The translations under genes were made by a program, and so were the position numbers. From positions 6,014,001 to 6,078,000 of the forward strand of contig OZ245751.1 of assembly GCA_965227445.1 (NCBI GenBank): a stretch of DNA of 64,000 nt. The letters are read 5' to 3'. The notes below the pieces were generated by a model that was not told the origin of the DNA, did not search any database, and was given only the letters and a program-made list of their open reading frames with translations. Source of the DNA: DT-110 sp030148525 (GTDB lineage Bacteria; Bacteroidota; Bacteroidia; Chitinophagales; Saprospiraceae). Positions 8,892 through 17,825 of the stretch are shown piece by piece (positions within the stretch are counted from its first letter, which is position 1; every line of letters begins with the position of its first letter).

Positions 8892-9314
8892 TTACCACCC
8901 CTCTTTTATTTCAATGGGTTCATAGACTCCGGCGTACTTCAGGAAATCGACCATTGTGTAAGGATCTGATGAGTTTTCGCATCCTTCTGGCTTCCATGGC
9001 TCTTCGCAGTGAAATAAAGAATCTTTGTTAGCAGCGATAATTCCAATTAAAACCTCAGCAACTATTCGCCCGGCCACCGGACCTAGCTTCTCTCCATCTG
9101 AGCATATTTGTGCTTCCATGAGCGTGTAAAACCAAAGAGGAGAGTTCGTGAAGAATTCACTCGCTTCGGTTTCACTTAAGGGTAGTTTCGATTTGAGCTC
9201 ATCTACCAGTTTTTTCTTTTTGTTTGCATGATATTTACTATCCTCTAGGTCATTTTTGTCGATAATACCTCTGCGAACGAGTAATTTAGCTATGGATTGG
9301 CCTGACGGAAGATT
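8892..9314 (-). pseudogene. C-terminal remnant of a bacterial animal-type heme peroxidase
   Basis: The minus frame from 9314 to the stop at 8892 reads NLPSGQSIAK, then NSPLWFYTLMEAQ, GEKLGPVAGRIVAEVLIG and YTMVDFLKYAG. This matches my memory of the last ~140 residues of bacterial peroxinectin-like heme peroxidases, whose full length is several hundred residues more. A TAA stop sits immediately upstream (9315-9317) and nothing peroxidase-like precedes it, so the catalytic domain is missing. The only ATG, at 9119, would give 75 residues. It is tail-to-tail with the response regulator, whose stop is one base away. It is relatively AT-rich. Confidence 0.65.
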
Positions 9315-9346
9315 TTAGTCCGAAATTTTTAGCTTTTTTCCCAATA

Positions 9347-9544
9347 GTGTTATGGTCTTCTGGTGGAAGTAGAGACTATGCTCCAGAGGGAGATTATGTA
9401 TACTTTTTGGTTTTACCAATTGATTCTAATATGAAAGCTTTGGATGTTAACAACTTTATAGTAAGTGGGAGCAGTTATCCTCGACCATGGGAGTGGATAT
9501 CTGCGGGAGTTGCTATTGGAAAGCAATATTTATCTAGTTTTTAG
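9347..9544 (+). CDS. Short AT-rich open frame of unknown origin
   Basis: A 65-residue frame with a GTG start and no clear ribosome site, markedly more AT-rich than neighbouring genes. I do not recognise it. It lies between the peroxidase remnant and a cloverleaf repeat, so it may be the tail of a lost gene rather than a functional one. No signal peptide or membrane helix is evident. Confidence 0.25.
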   Translation: MLWSSGGSRDYAPEGDYVYFLVLPIDSNMKALDVNNFIVSGSSYPRPWEWISAGVAIGKQYLSSF

Positions 9545-9576
9545 ATTTTGCATATTGTCCTCTATAATATGAATGT

Positions 9577-9679
9577 TATACCGACAACGAAGTGGTTTGG
9601 GAATCCAAACCACTTCGAGTCGAGTATATACTCGCGTGAAAAGGTTGGGCAAAGCCCAATCCTTTTCGGAAGCGGTATA
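9577..9679 (+). repeat. Cloverleaf-like palindromic repeat, full-length copy 1
   Basis: A 103-bp unit with terminal inverted repeats TATACCG and CGGTATA. Inside are three stems: CGAAGTGGTTTGG/CCAAACCACTTCG, the 14-bp palindrome CGAGTATATACTCG, and AAAAGGTTGGGC/GCCCAATCCTTTT (one bulge). Full copies are also at 25542 and 42561; shortened forms are at 15232, 18941 and 46161. It encodes nothing and sits just upstream of the sensor kinase. Confidence 0.9.
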
Positions 9680-9713
9680 TTATTGTTTGATTTTCATTTT
9701 TTTATTAAACTGA

Positions 9714-12700
9714 ATGAGTAAATACTTTTTTAAATGGAAGTTTCGATCAGCCCTGAATGGTGAGATATTTGACATGTACACTCGAATTCAGTTCTTTTTT
9801 TTTATCTTTTTTTCTTTGCTATCATTGCATAGGGGGGGTACCCAATCCCTCCACTTCCACCACCTAAATCAAGAAGAAGGCCTCTCCAATACCTTCAATG
9901 CCCACTTTTCAGTTGACGGTGATGGTTATTTTTGGACAAGCAGTCGGGACGGCCTCAATCGGTATGATGGCAGGTCTGTTAAAGTGTTCCGACCAACGAT
10001 TAATGGTACTCCTCTTGATCCGAACATAACCAGCAAAGTATATCACGCTTCGGATGGAAAGCGTTGGTTCACCTCCAATAATGCCTTGCATGCCTTGTCC
10101 CGTGATCAGGAATCCATGGAGTCCTGGCAATTCAAGAGTGCAGAAAACAGTTACTATTACGCCTTTTACCTGGAACGGGATAGTTTACTCTGGGTGCAGG
10201 CTTATGATAGTTTGTATATAGTCCCGATACATTCCAACCAACCGGATACGGTGAAGCCAATTACTGCTTTATCCGGTTTTGAACTTTTCCCCTGGGCAGA
10301 TGAACGAGGCAAGGTGAAGGGAATAGCTAACCCATTGATTCGAAGAGGGTCGGGTTTGGAACTTCTTTTCGTTGAGCGGGCTGGTCCAGTATCCCGCGAT
10401 ACCTTTTTCACCTCCAAACCAGGTGTTGCTGAATCGGATACTTCTTTATTCTACATCTACGTTGAAAATAATCGTTCGCTTTGGATGCCCGGACCAATCG
10501 GGCTATTACACATAGATCCTTACGATCCTGAGAACTGGGACCTCTATTCTCATGACCCCAGTCTTTCCCGATTCAGTTATCGTGATGTGGTTCCTTTTAA
10601 GAGTGATTTGCTTAGTGTGGCCTCGACTCGAGATGGGCTTTTTCTTTTCGATATGAAAAAGAAAGAATTCGTCGATCAAGAGTCCATCCTAAACATTGAA
10701 GGTCAATTTCAAGACCCCCAGCGTTTCAATAGTGTAGAAAAGGATAGTAAAGGAAATCTTTGGTTATCTGTTTTTGATTATGGAATTCTTCATGCCAGTA
10801 TTGATAATGCCAAGTTTTCGGGAGTTCTTTCACCTCAACAACTGAAAGGAGTTACTTTAAATATTAAAAGGATTATTCAGTTGGAGGATGGTCGGTATAT
10901 TTTTGCTGCAGCTAACCAGGGCGTTTTTGAAGTAAGAAAGGATGGGCAATTTTATCCCTTAAGAATTCCATGTATTGGTGATAGCCCCATTAATTACCTA
11001 TATCAAGATTCAGAGGGTATAGTCTGGTTTATCGCTCGCGATCGGGTGATAAAGTGGGATCCTGCAACACGGGGATGCTCTATAAAAGCTCTTTTAAGTC
11101 CATATGCTTACCGAATAACTGAACTGGATGAAAACCATATGCTTTTGCTGGGAATTGATAGGTTAGTAACTTTTCCTAAGGATGGCCCCATAATTCAAAC
11201 CGATACCTTCTCTGGTACTTGGAAATCTCCTGACCTGCTCTCTAGCCTGTTTTTAGATACAGTCCATCAATTAGGCTTTATGATGACGGGGGATAATACG
11301 CTTTCTGTTTTTCAACCGGAGTTCCCATTTCGGACCCTATCAAAACATAGTAACATTGGATTTGCCAATGATATTAGGGTAAGTCCCGTAGATAAGTCGA
11401 TATGGATTGCCAGTAGCACTGGTCTTTATAGGTTTGATCCGGCTAATCATACTGTTGTCAATGAAACCTATAATAACGAAGGATTGCAAAAGTCATTTAC
11501 CTCGGTAGTAATAGATACGACCGGTACTATTTGGCTAACGTCCTATCAGGGGGTATTTGCCTATGACCCCACAACCCGAGACCTCCGGGCCTTTACCGAA
11601 AGTGATGGGTTGCTTAGCCTTCAACACGACGACAATACAGCCTTTCTGGACAACGATGGTTTCCTGGTAATGGCTAGTGATCGCGGGATAGAACGTATCA
11701 ATCCTTACGAGTACTCCTTGAATACCAGCTTGCCTACTATTCATCTGCAATATGCGGAAGGTGGAGGGATACCTCTTGATATGTCAAACGAGGATCATAC
11801 TATTATCCCATACCATCAAAATGAAATAACCATTCACTTCGCTGCCATCGAATTCAGCGATCCCGACCAAAATCAATTTCGAACCCACTTGATTCGTAAC
11901 CGAACGGATACTATTAGCACCGGATCGAACCTGACAGTCGAATACCCTAACCTTCGGGAAGGTAATTACCAACTCCATGCTTACGCAGCCAACAGCGATA
12001 ATGTCTGGACTCAAGATCCATACATTGTCCCCTTCACCATCCGCCCGCCCTGGTACCGCACCTGGTGGGCCCGCACCCTGGACGTGCTGTTCTTCCTGGC
12101 ATTGGTCTACGGAATTTACCGTGTCCGTGTACGCCAGATCGCCCGCCGCGAAGCCTTCAAACGCAAAGAGGCCGAATACAAACAACTGGTAGCCGAGACC
12201 GAGACGGCCGTACTCCGCCTGCAGATGAATCCCCACTTCCTCTTCAATAGCATGAACTCCATTAATGCCTACATCCTGCAGCGCGATGTCGATAAGGCTT
12301 CCGAATACCTCAACCACTTCGCGCGCCTGATGCGTCGCATCCTGGAATTGTCGGAACACCCCCTCATTACCGTCGACGAAGAAATAGAATTGCTCGAACA
12401 ATACCTCACTGCCGAGGCTATGCGTATGTCCCAACCTATGACCTATTCCTTCGAGATCGACCCCGACCTGGATCCCGATGAGGTGCTCCTGCCGACCATG
12501 CTCCTGCAGCCCTTCGTCGAGAATGCCATCTGGCACGGCCTGTCTCCCAAAGATGGTGGCGGACACATAACCATCGGCTTTCGCCAAAAAGGCCAAACAC
12601 TCGAATGCTCTGTCGAAGACAATGGCGTAGGCCGCGCCCGCACCGAAAGTAAACACAAAACGCACCGGTCCAAAGCCCTGGAGATCACCCGTAAACGCCT

Positions 12701-12815
12701 CAACGTTCTGGCCGAACAGGAACAAGCTAAAACGGAGCTGCAAATCCTCGACCTCACCCATCCCGATGGCTCACCCGCGGGTACGCGGGTGATGGTTACG
12801 CTGCCGGTGCTTTGA
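9714..12815 (+). CDS. Propeller-sensor histidine kinase, LytS-type, with Y_Y_Y domain
   Basis: A 1033-residue membrane sensor kinase. A hydrophobic segment MYTRIQFFFFIFF begins at residue 21, so an ATG at 9774 giving a normal signal peptide is as likely a start as 9714. Residues about 45-690 are a periplasmic propeller (LNQEEGLSNTFN, DGYFWTSSRDGLNRYDG and later repeats), then a Y_Y_Y domain, one membrane helix (LDVLFFLALVYGIYRV) and a His-kinase domain with LQMNPHFLFNSMNSI carrying the phospho-His. The ATP-binding lid includes FVENAIWHGL. The natural partner is the LytTR regulator at 8118. In Bacteroidota such sensors often respond to glycans, but the ligand here is unknown. Confidence 0.92.
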   Translation: MSKYFFKWKFRSALNGEIFDMYTRIQFFFFIFFSLLSLHRGGTQSLHFHHLNQEEGLSNTFNAHFSVDGDGYFWTSSRDGLNRYDGRSVKVFRPTINGTPLDPNITSKVYHASDGKRWFTSNNALHALSRDQESMESWQFKSAENSYYYAFYLERDSLLWVQAYDSLYIVPIHSNQPDTVKPITALSGFELFPWADERGKVKGIANPLIRRGSGLELLFVERAGPVSRDTFFTSKPGVAESDTSLFYIYVENNRSLWMPGPIGLLHIDPYDPENWDLYSHDPSLSRFSYRDVVPFKSDLLSVASTRDGLFLFDMKKKEFVDQESILNIEGQFQDPQRFNSVEKDSKGNLWLSVFDYGILHASIDNAKFSGVLSPQQLKGVTLNIKRIIQLEDGRYIFAAANQGVFEVRKDGQFYPLRIPCIGDSPINYLYQDSEGIVWFIARDRVIKWDPATRGCSIKALLSPYAYRITELDENHMLLLGIDRLVTFPKDGPIIQTDTFSGTWKSPDLLSSLFLDTVHQLGFMMTGDNTLSVFQPEFPFRTLSKHSNIGFANDIRVSPVDKSIWIASSTGLYRFDPANHTVVNETYNNEGLQKSFTSVVIDTTGTIWLTSYQGVFAYDPTTRDLRAFTESDGLLSLQHDDNTAFLDNDGFLVMASDRGIERINPYEYSLNTSLPTIHLQYAEGGGIPLDMSNEDHTIIPYHQNEITIHFAAIEFSDPDQNQFRTHLIRNRTDTISTGSNLTVEYPNLREGNYQLHAYAANSDNVWTQDPYIVPFTIRPPWYRTWWARTLDVLFFLALVYGIYRVRVRQIARREAFKRKEAEYKQLVAETETAVLRLQMNPHFLFNSMNSINAYILQRDVDKASEYLNHFARLMRRILELSEHPLITVDEEIELLEQYLTAEAMRMSQPMTYSFEIDPDLDPDEVLLPTMLLQPFVENAIWHGLSPKDGGGHITIGFRQKGQTLECSVEDNGVGRARTESKHKTHRSKALEITRKRLNVLAEQEQAKTELQILDLTHPDGSPAGTRVMVTLPVL

Positions 12816-13150
12816 TTGATTAGGAGAAAGGGGGATTTGGGGAAAGGGAGAAAGGGGGATTTGGATTTTTCCTGGTACTACGACATCATTATAAATCAGG
12901 ATATCGAGGAGGGAAAGGACAGGCCGAATGTACCGTCCGGTGCCTGCGCCACCGCATACACACCCTTTCGGCGGCCAGGAAGGCATACGCCCGTATGGGC
13001 TTCGGCAGGCATGGATGCCTGACGCTCCACGCTCCATGCCCGACGCTCCATGCCCGACGCCACCAAGAGCAATGATTAAAGGCGAAGCTTTTAGACCCGG
13101 CTCTAAAGGGCAAGACGGTCTCTCCAGTCCCTGCGCTCTTCAGTCACGTT

Positions 13151-13231
13151 ACCCTCACCCCTTCCCTCTCCCGTTCCCGGCTGTTGGGTCTCTTGCGAGG
13201 TCCTATTTTGTTGGGGGAGAGGGTGTTTCGA
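13151..13231 (+). repeat. CCCTCACCCC...GGGAGAGGG repeat, copy 1
   Basis: CCCTCACCCCTTCCCTCTCC on the left pairs through its CCCTCTCC part with GGGGGAGAGGG on the right, across about 45 bases. Other copies are at 32469-32550 and, inverted, 58862-58940. I recall similar CCTCACCCC/GGAGAGGG palindromes from unrelated phyla. Confidence 0.7.
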
Positions 13232-13381
13232 TTGCCCTTCAATAGGCTAAGCCCGACGCTCCATGCTCGACGCACGACGCTACCAAGAGCATAATCCATA
13301 TCTCCAGCCCTGAAATCCCATCACTCATGGGCAAGACGGTCTCTCCAGTCTCTGCGCTCTTAAAGTCCCTGGCGTCTCTTC

Positions 13382-13499
13382 GGTAGTAGGACTATTTTCA
13401 ATCCTTATACCCAATACCTACTACGATGTACCGGGAGGTGGACCTTGATTATCTTCCATTTATGAAATAGTATGTACCCAACCTCACGTTTCATTAATG
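13382..13499 (-). repeat. Interspersed two-hairpin repeat, family R1, copy 2
   Basis: Inverted relative to copy 1 at 1517. On the minus strand it contains TGGAAGATAATCAAGG, CCTCCCGGTACA and GTAGTAGGTATTGGG in the same order as copy 1. Confidence 0.78.
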
Positions 13500-13700
13500 A
13501 GAAAAGCGTCCCGCGATCCAGAGGATCGCGCACCAATTCACCTACGCTTTCCCTGCCCGCCGAAGCCTTGGCGAAGGCGTGGCGCTTTCGAAAACGTCGT
13601 TCATTAATTCAAATCCGCCGTTCGTCATGTATTCCGTCAAAGGGTTGATGGTCAGTGTATTATTGATGTGTCGCTATTCAATAACACTACACACGAATCT

Positions 13701-14057
13701 ATGGCACGTTCTACATTTTGGCCTACCCAGGGTCGCTGGCAACGCACCCTCCACGCCGTAGGCATCGACGATACCGAAACCCCCGAATCCCGCGCCTTCC
13801 TGCGCCGACAAATTAAGCAGGCAGCGCGTACCAAAGCCTTCATCGACAAGCACCGCCCGCTCTTCGAGTCGCTCACTCCCCGCGAACGGGAGATCCTGGC
13901 GCTGGTCGCCAGTGGGAACGATAACCCCGCTATCGCCGGTGAGCTCTATATCTCCCGACGCACCGTTGAGCAACACCGCAAGAATATCAATACCAAACTG
14001 CGGACAAATAAACTGCACGTGCTGATAGAGTACGGCAGGGCTTTTGGATTGATCTAA
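13701..14057 (+). CDS. Small LuxR-type DNA-binding regulator
   Basis: About 118 residues from the ATG at 13701; an in-frame GTG at 13668 is an alternative start. The C-terminal half is a LuxR/FixJ helix-turn-helix: SLTPREREILALVASGNDN, then AGELYISRRTVEQHRKNI. No receiver or ligand-binding domain precedes it, only about 60 basic helical residues. It ends 30 bases before the methyltransferase at 14088, so the two are probably co-transcribed. It may control the methyltransferase or read the state of the nearby kinase system; both are inference. Confidence 0.85.
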   Translation: MARSTFWPTQGRWQRTLHAVGIDDTETPESRAFLRRQIKQAARTKAFIDKHRPLFESLTPREREILALVASGNDNPAIAGELYISRRTVEQHRKNINTKLRTNKLHVLIEYGRAFGLI

Positions 14058-14087
14058 TTTTTATTCCACCAAACAAGAAACACCATC

Positions 14088-15077
14088 ATGAACTCAATTG
14101 TCTCCGACACACACTATACAGAAGTCCAGACTACCTTTTTGCGAAAGCTGAAGCTGTTCCAGACTCAGGTAGAAAGTGAAACCAATATTTCGATTGACCG
14201 ATTCAGGGAGTTAGAGCAGTTATTTGATGCCTTTCGGCAAAAGGTGACCGAGCAATATCCCGCCCATGCGGAACAACATCAGAAACTGCGCGATTCCTTC
14301 AAAGAAGCGTTTCGGCCCTTTTCCGGAGCCTCCAAAATGAATCAACGGGTACTGGAGTGGCCCATGGGGTACCCGGGTGACCACATTACCCTGGAGCATA
14401 TCTATCGAAGTACGCCTATATCAGATAATGCATTCGGGAAGTATATGGACCTGTATGTGTTTAGTAGAGCCCTTGGGGTTGGTATCCGTGAACGTAAAAA
14501 CCAATTACATAACGTTCTTCGTAAAGAATTCCAGGTTCGTAGTGGAAAATCCTTTCGGGTCTTAAACATAGGCTGCGGTTCCTGTCGGGAACTTTATGAT
14601 TTCGGGCTACAACTCAACGACTTCCCCGCCGAGATCACCTGCTCAGATTTTGATACGGCAGCGTTGCAATTCTCCAGAGAGAGCCTGTTGTCCCGGGGCA
14701 TCAATTTGGACCATTTCAGATTCCGGGAAATGAACGTCCTCAAGCTGGTGAGTTCCACCTACATGCAGGAAGAGCTGGGTTCCTTTGATGTAATATACAG
14801 TGCCGGCCTATTCGACTATATTCAGGATAAGGGTATCACCAAAATCTTCAGGAGTCTTTTCGAAAACCTAAACCCCGGAGGCATCATTATCGCTCCCTTC
14901 AAGGACGCTGATTACTACGATACCTTCGATTATTACTGGATTGGTAATTGGACTGCCTTTTACCAGCGTACGAAGCGGGAGGTTCAAGACCTTCTGATAA
15001 ACAGTGTCCCAGAGGCAAAAATGGAGATTTTGTCTACCCCAACACCAAGCATCAACTTCTTTATGCTTCGAAAATAA
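14088..15077 (+). CDS. GYPGD-type SAM methyltransferase (EF methyl-ester synthase-like)
   Basis: A 329-residue soluble protein. A helical N-terminal region (1-95) is followed by LEWPMGYPGDHITLEHIYR, a signature I associate with proteins annotated as extracellular-factor 3-hydroxypalmitic acid methyl ester biosynthesis, and then a class I SAM fold: VLNIGCGSCRELYDFGL (motif I), EITCSDFDTAAL (acidic loop) and FDVIYSAGLFDYI. It resembles the frameshifted gene at 7064 in the GY(A/P)GD and SAGLFDY regions. The substrate is unknown; a fatty or hydroxy-fatty acid carboxyl is only a suggestion. It follows the LuxR gene closely and is followed by a good terminator. Confidence 0.85.
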   Translation: MNSIVSDTHYTEVQTTFLRKLKLFQTQVESETNISIDRFRELEQLFDAFRQKVTEQYPAHAEQHQKLRDSFKEAFRPFSGASKMNQRVLEWPMGYPGDHITLEHIYRSTPISDNAFGKYMDLYVFSRALGVGIRERKNQLHNVLRKEFQVRSGKSFRVLNIGCGSCRELYDFGLQLNDFPAEITCSDFDTAALQFSRESLLSRGINLDHFRFREMNVLKLVSSTYMQEELGSFDVIYSAGLFDYIQDKGITKIFRSLFENLNPGGIIIAPFKDADYYDTFDYYWIGNWTAFYQRTKREVQDLLINSVPEAKMEILSTPTPSINFFMLRK

Positions 15078-15116
15078 TTTTCGGGAGAGCCCCTTTGGAA
15101 CACCTAAACCCCACCA

Positions 15117-15148
15117 CCAGTGCGCCCACCCCACGCACTGGTTTTTTT
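15117..15148 (+). terminator. Intrinsic terminator after the methyltransferase
   Basis: CCAGTGCG pairs with CGCACTGG around a nine-base loop and is followed by seven Ts. It is correctly placed to end the luxR-methyltransferase transcript. Confidence 0.88.
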
Positions 15149-15231
15149 ATGGGCACTATTGATGAACGTAAAACTTTCCATGCACCTTGGACCTTGCAGG
15201 CTGACCAGAGGCATAAAAAACCTCCTTTTTT

Positions 15232-15254
15232 TATACCGCTTCGTTTTCGGTATA
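15232..15254. repeat. Minimal cloverleaf-repeat derivative (23 bp)
   Basis: TATACCGCTTCG, then TTTTCGGTATA: only the terminal inverted repeats and the GCTTC junction of the full element remain. Confidence 0.65.
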
Positions 15255-15616
15255 AAAGTGTTGAGTACCCGGTCAGCCCCCTTGTCCGTCGGACATACTC
15301 CATGAGTGGAGGTAATTCTCCATGGGCAAAAATTCTGTATGGGAACGACCTTTAGAACGTACCTAACGGCACTCTTGGGCATACTGTTGCTCACCCGCAC
15401 CGGCTGACGCCGGTGCTTACGCTAAGGTCGTGCCTAACGGCACTGGTACAAATATACGTATATGATTCAGAGACTTATTCATGGGGTATCCATAAAATGC
15501 TTTGCGTTCCCGGACAGCCTTCTCTGACCTTGCCTGCCCGCGGAAGCCCGTGCGGGCGAAGGTGGGCCTGCCCGCGCCCGCGGAAGCCCTGGCGCAGACA
15601 GGGGGGATGGAGTGCC

Positions 15617-15693
15617 GTAAGTCGTGTATCGTGAGCCGTATATCGTAAGCCGTCCACCGTAAACCTTGAACCATGGACCGTGAACCTTGGCCC
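15617..15693 (+). repeat. Heptamer array of exactly 11 units
   Basis: 77 bases divide into eleven heptamers in register (GTAAGTC, GTGTATC, GTGAGCC, later GTCCACC, GTAAACC, TTGAACC), ending in TTGGCCC. Position 7 is always C. The array at 15807 ends the same way. Confidence 0.9.
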
Positions 15694-15806
15694 ATCAAAT
15701 GTGCTGCTCCTTTAGTTTCCAACACTTTTGATTTAGCCATCGCTTTTGTTCGCAAAGAGCATCCGTGCCTGCCGAAGTCCTAGCACTGGCAGTGGCATGG
15801 AGCGCC

Positions 15807-15946
15807 GTAAGCCGTGTATCGTAAGCCGTGTATCGTGAGCCGTGTATCGTGAGCCGTGTATCGTGAGCCGTCCATCGTGAGCCGTCCATCGTCTACCGTG
15901 CAGCGTGCAGCGTGAGCCGTGGACCTTGGACCATGAACCTTGGCCC
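15807..15946 (+). repeat. Heptamer array of exactly 20 units
   Basis: 140 bases divide into twenty heptamers with no slip. GTGTATC and GTGAGCC alternate early, then GTCCATC, GTCTACC and GTGCAGC units follow, ending ATGAACC, TTGGCCC. The last base of every unit is C. No frame is coding. Confidence 0.92.
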
Positions 15947-16073
15947 AAACTTTCGATCAACCAATGCCTATATACCCGATCAACCGCCTACGAACACCAA
16001 AATTCACCAGTAATTCCCTATCTTTTACCGCACAATATCCAACACCAGTACCCTATCTAAAACAGCTTCATCC

Positions 16074-17804
16074 ATGCGTAAACTGTTCATTATACTCCTG
16101 GCTTTGCTACCGTTCGGAGCCGCTGCCCTTACGGGCACTACCCAGGCCGATCAAGCTTATTTCTCCGTGGTCTTTCCCAGTGATCTGGGCGATTCCTTCG
16201 ACGGGCGACTCCTGCTGATGCTGTCGACCGACCCCTCCGCCGAGCCGCGCTTTCAGATCTCCGACGGGCCCGGAACGCAGCTCGTCTTCGGTAAAGACGT
16301 CGAGAACTGGACGCCCGGCCAGCAAATGCACTTCGGGCGGGCCGAATTCGGCTATCCGATTCCAAGTCTCGCTAAAGTACCGGCCGGAGACTATTACGTA
16401 CAGGTGCTCCTGCATACCTACGAAACCTTCGAACGGGCCGACGGGCACACCGTCAAATTACCTATGGACAACGGGGAAGGCCAACAGTGGAACCGCTCAC
16501 CGGGTAACTTGCTCAGCGACCCCGTGAAGATCACCTTCGACCCCAAACGCAAGGAGGCCAATATAGTGACGCTTAGCAAAGAAATTCCGCCCATCGAAGA
16601 GCCGGAAGACAGCGAATACATCAAGCACATTAAGATCCGCTCCGAGCTACTCTCCGATTTCTGGGGACGCGATATGTACCTCGGCGCGCACGTTCTTTTG
16701 CCGGAAGGCTGGGAAGAAAATAAAGACGTAAAATACCCGCTGGCCATCATGCACGGGCACTTTCCCTCCGACTTCGGTGGCTGGCGCACCACACCGCCCG
16801 ATGAGTCCATGCCCTGTGAATACAGCGCCCGCTTCGGCGTGGATTGCTACAACAAGGTAGTCCAACAAGAAGCCTACGACTTCTATCGGGCCTGGACCGG
16901 ACCCGATTTTCCGCGGGTGATCGCCATCAAGATTCAGCACGCCAATCCGTACTACGACGATTCCTACGCCGTAAACTCCGAAAACCTGGGGCCCTACGGC
17001 GACGCCATTACCTACGAACTTATTCCATACATCGAGGAACAGTTCCGCGGTATCGGCGAAGGCTGGGCGCGCTTCCTGTACGGAGGATCCACCGGAGGCT
17101 GGGAAGCTCTGGCCGCGCAGGTCAAGTACCCCAAAGAATACGGTGGTTGCTACGCGGCCTGCCCCGACCCCATCGACTTTCGGGCGTACTGCCTGGTCAA
17201 CCTCTACGAAGACCAGAATGCGTACTACCTCGACAGCAAATTCAAGAAGACCGAACGTCCGGGACGCCGCGACTCGCTGGGACAGGTAAGCTCCACCCTC
17301 CGCGATATGAACCTGCGGGAGCTTGCCCTGGGCACCAAGAGCCGTTCGGGACAGCAATGGGACATCTGGGAAGCCGTGTATTCGCCCGTCGGCCCCGACG
17401 GCTATCCCCAACGTATCTGGGATAAACTGACGGGGGAGATCAATCCCGAAGTCGCCGAATACTGGCGCGAAAACTACGACCTGGCCTACATCATGAACCG
17501 CGATTGGGCCGAGATCGGCGAAGACCTGAAAGGAAAAGTCCACATTTATTGCGGGGATATGGATAACTACTACCTTAATAATGCTGTTTACCTGGCAGAA
17601 GATATGCTGGAAGAAACCACAGCGCCCTATTACGACGGGGAGGTGGCTTACGGCGACCGGGCCGAGCATTGCTGGAACGGCGACCCGACCCTGCCCAACC
17701 ACATTACCCGCCTGCGGTACCACCGGATGTTTATTCCCAAGTGGGCCGAGGAGATCAAGCTACGCGCTCCAAAAGGGGCCGACCTGACCTCCTGGCGCTA
17801 TTGA
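16074..17804 (+). CDS. Secreted alpha/beta-hydrolase, esterase-D-like
   Basis: A 576-residue exported protein with signal peptide MRKLFIILLALLPFGAAAL. Residues about 20-190 form a beta-rich N-terminal domain. From about 195 it is a putative esterase fold: YPLAIMHGHFPSDFGGW, nucleophile elbow LYGGSTGGWEAL (Ser), a likely Asp in YCGDMDNYY and a likely His in AEHCWNGDP. Substrate is unknown; the family includes feruloyl and siderophore-type esterases. It ends 21 bases before moaA, so the two may share a transcript although no functional link is known. Confidence 0.85.
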   Translation: MRKLFIILLALLPFGAAALTGTTQADQAYFSVVFPSDLGDSFDGRLLLMLSTDPSAEPRFQISDGPGTQLVFGKDVENWTPGQQMHFGRAEFGYPIPSLAKVPAGDYYVQVLLHTYETFERADGHTVKLPMDNGEGQQWNRSPGNLLSDPVKITFDPKRKEANIVTLSKEIPPIEEPEDSEYIKHIKIRSELLSDFWGRDMYLGAHVLLPEGWEENKDVKYPLAIMHGHFPSDFGGWRTTPPDESMPCEYSARFGVDCYNKVVQQEAYDFYRAWTGPDFPRVIAIKIQHANPYYDDSYAVNSENLGPYGDAITYELIPYIEEQFRGIGEGWARFLYGGSTGGWEALAAQVKYPKEYGGCYAACPDPIDFRAYCLVNLYEDQNAYYLDSKFKKTERPGRRDSLGQVSSTLRDMNLRELALGTKSRSGQQWDIWEAVYSPVGPDGYPQRIWDKLTGEINPEVAEYWRENYDLAYIMNRDWAEIGEDLKGKVHIYCGDMDNYYLNNAVYLAEDMLEETTAPYYDGEVAYGDRAEHCWNGDPTLPNHITRLRYHRMFIPKWAEEIKLRAPKGADLTSWRY

Positions 17805-17825
17805 TACACGAACGGACGAGAAGGG

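Larger units (their letters stand above)
12816..13700. other. Gene-free repeat-rich region
   Basis: About 885 bases without a convincing gene. It holds a 24-base-period direct repeat of GAGAAAGGGGGATTTGG (12822-12866), GC-rich GCCGAAG hairpins (12963-13022), heptamers based on CGCTCCA and TGCCCGA (about 13024-13063 and 13253-13288), and a direct repeat containing GACGGTCTCTCCAGTC (13108-13140 and 13329-13361). It also holds a CCTCACCCC element (13151-13231) and an R1 repeat (13382-13499). The two CGCTCCA-to-GCGCTCTT units look like a diverged ~220-bp tandem duplication around the CCTCACCCC element. Confidence 0.7.
15149..16073. other. Gene-free repeat-rich region upstream of the esterase
   Basis: About 925 bases. 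It holds a minimal cloverleaf derivative (15232-15254), a CACCGG/CCGGTG hairpin near 15399, two copies of CCTAACGGCACT (15361 and 15433), GC-rich GCCGAAG hairpins (about 15529-15600 and 15766-15800) and two long heptamer arrays listed separately. No open frame has coding character. The last 100 bases before the esterase are plain and could hold its promoter. Confidence 0.7.

Noticed and set aside
11784..12761. Long minus-strand frame (325 codons) inside the sensor kinase
   Set aside because: It is antisense to a clear histidine kinase domain and has no family features.
15617..15946. Possible CRISPR array
   Set aside because: Units are 7 bases with no spacers of constant length and no cas genes nearby; they are tandem heptamers.
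15475..15960. Several overlapping minus-strand open frames with similar peptides (HDTRLTIHGSRYTA)
   Set aside because: The peptides are just the translation of heptamer DNA in a stop-free frame; no start site or homology supports a gene.
16647..17723. Long minus-strand frame (358 codons) inside the esterase
   Set aside because: It is antisense to a hydrolase with intact catalytic motifs; valine-rich codon-shadow composition.
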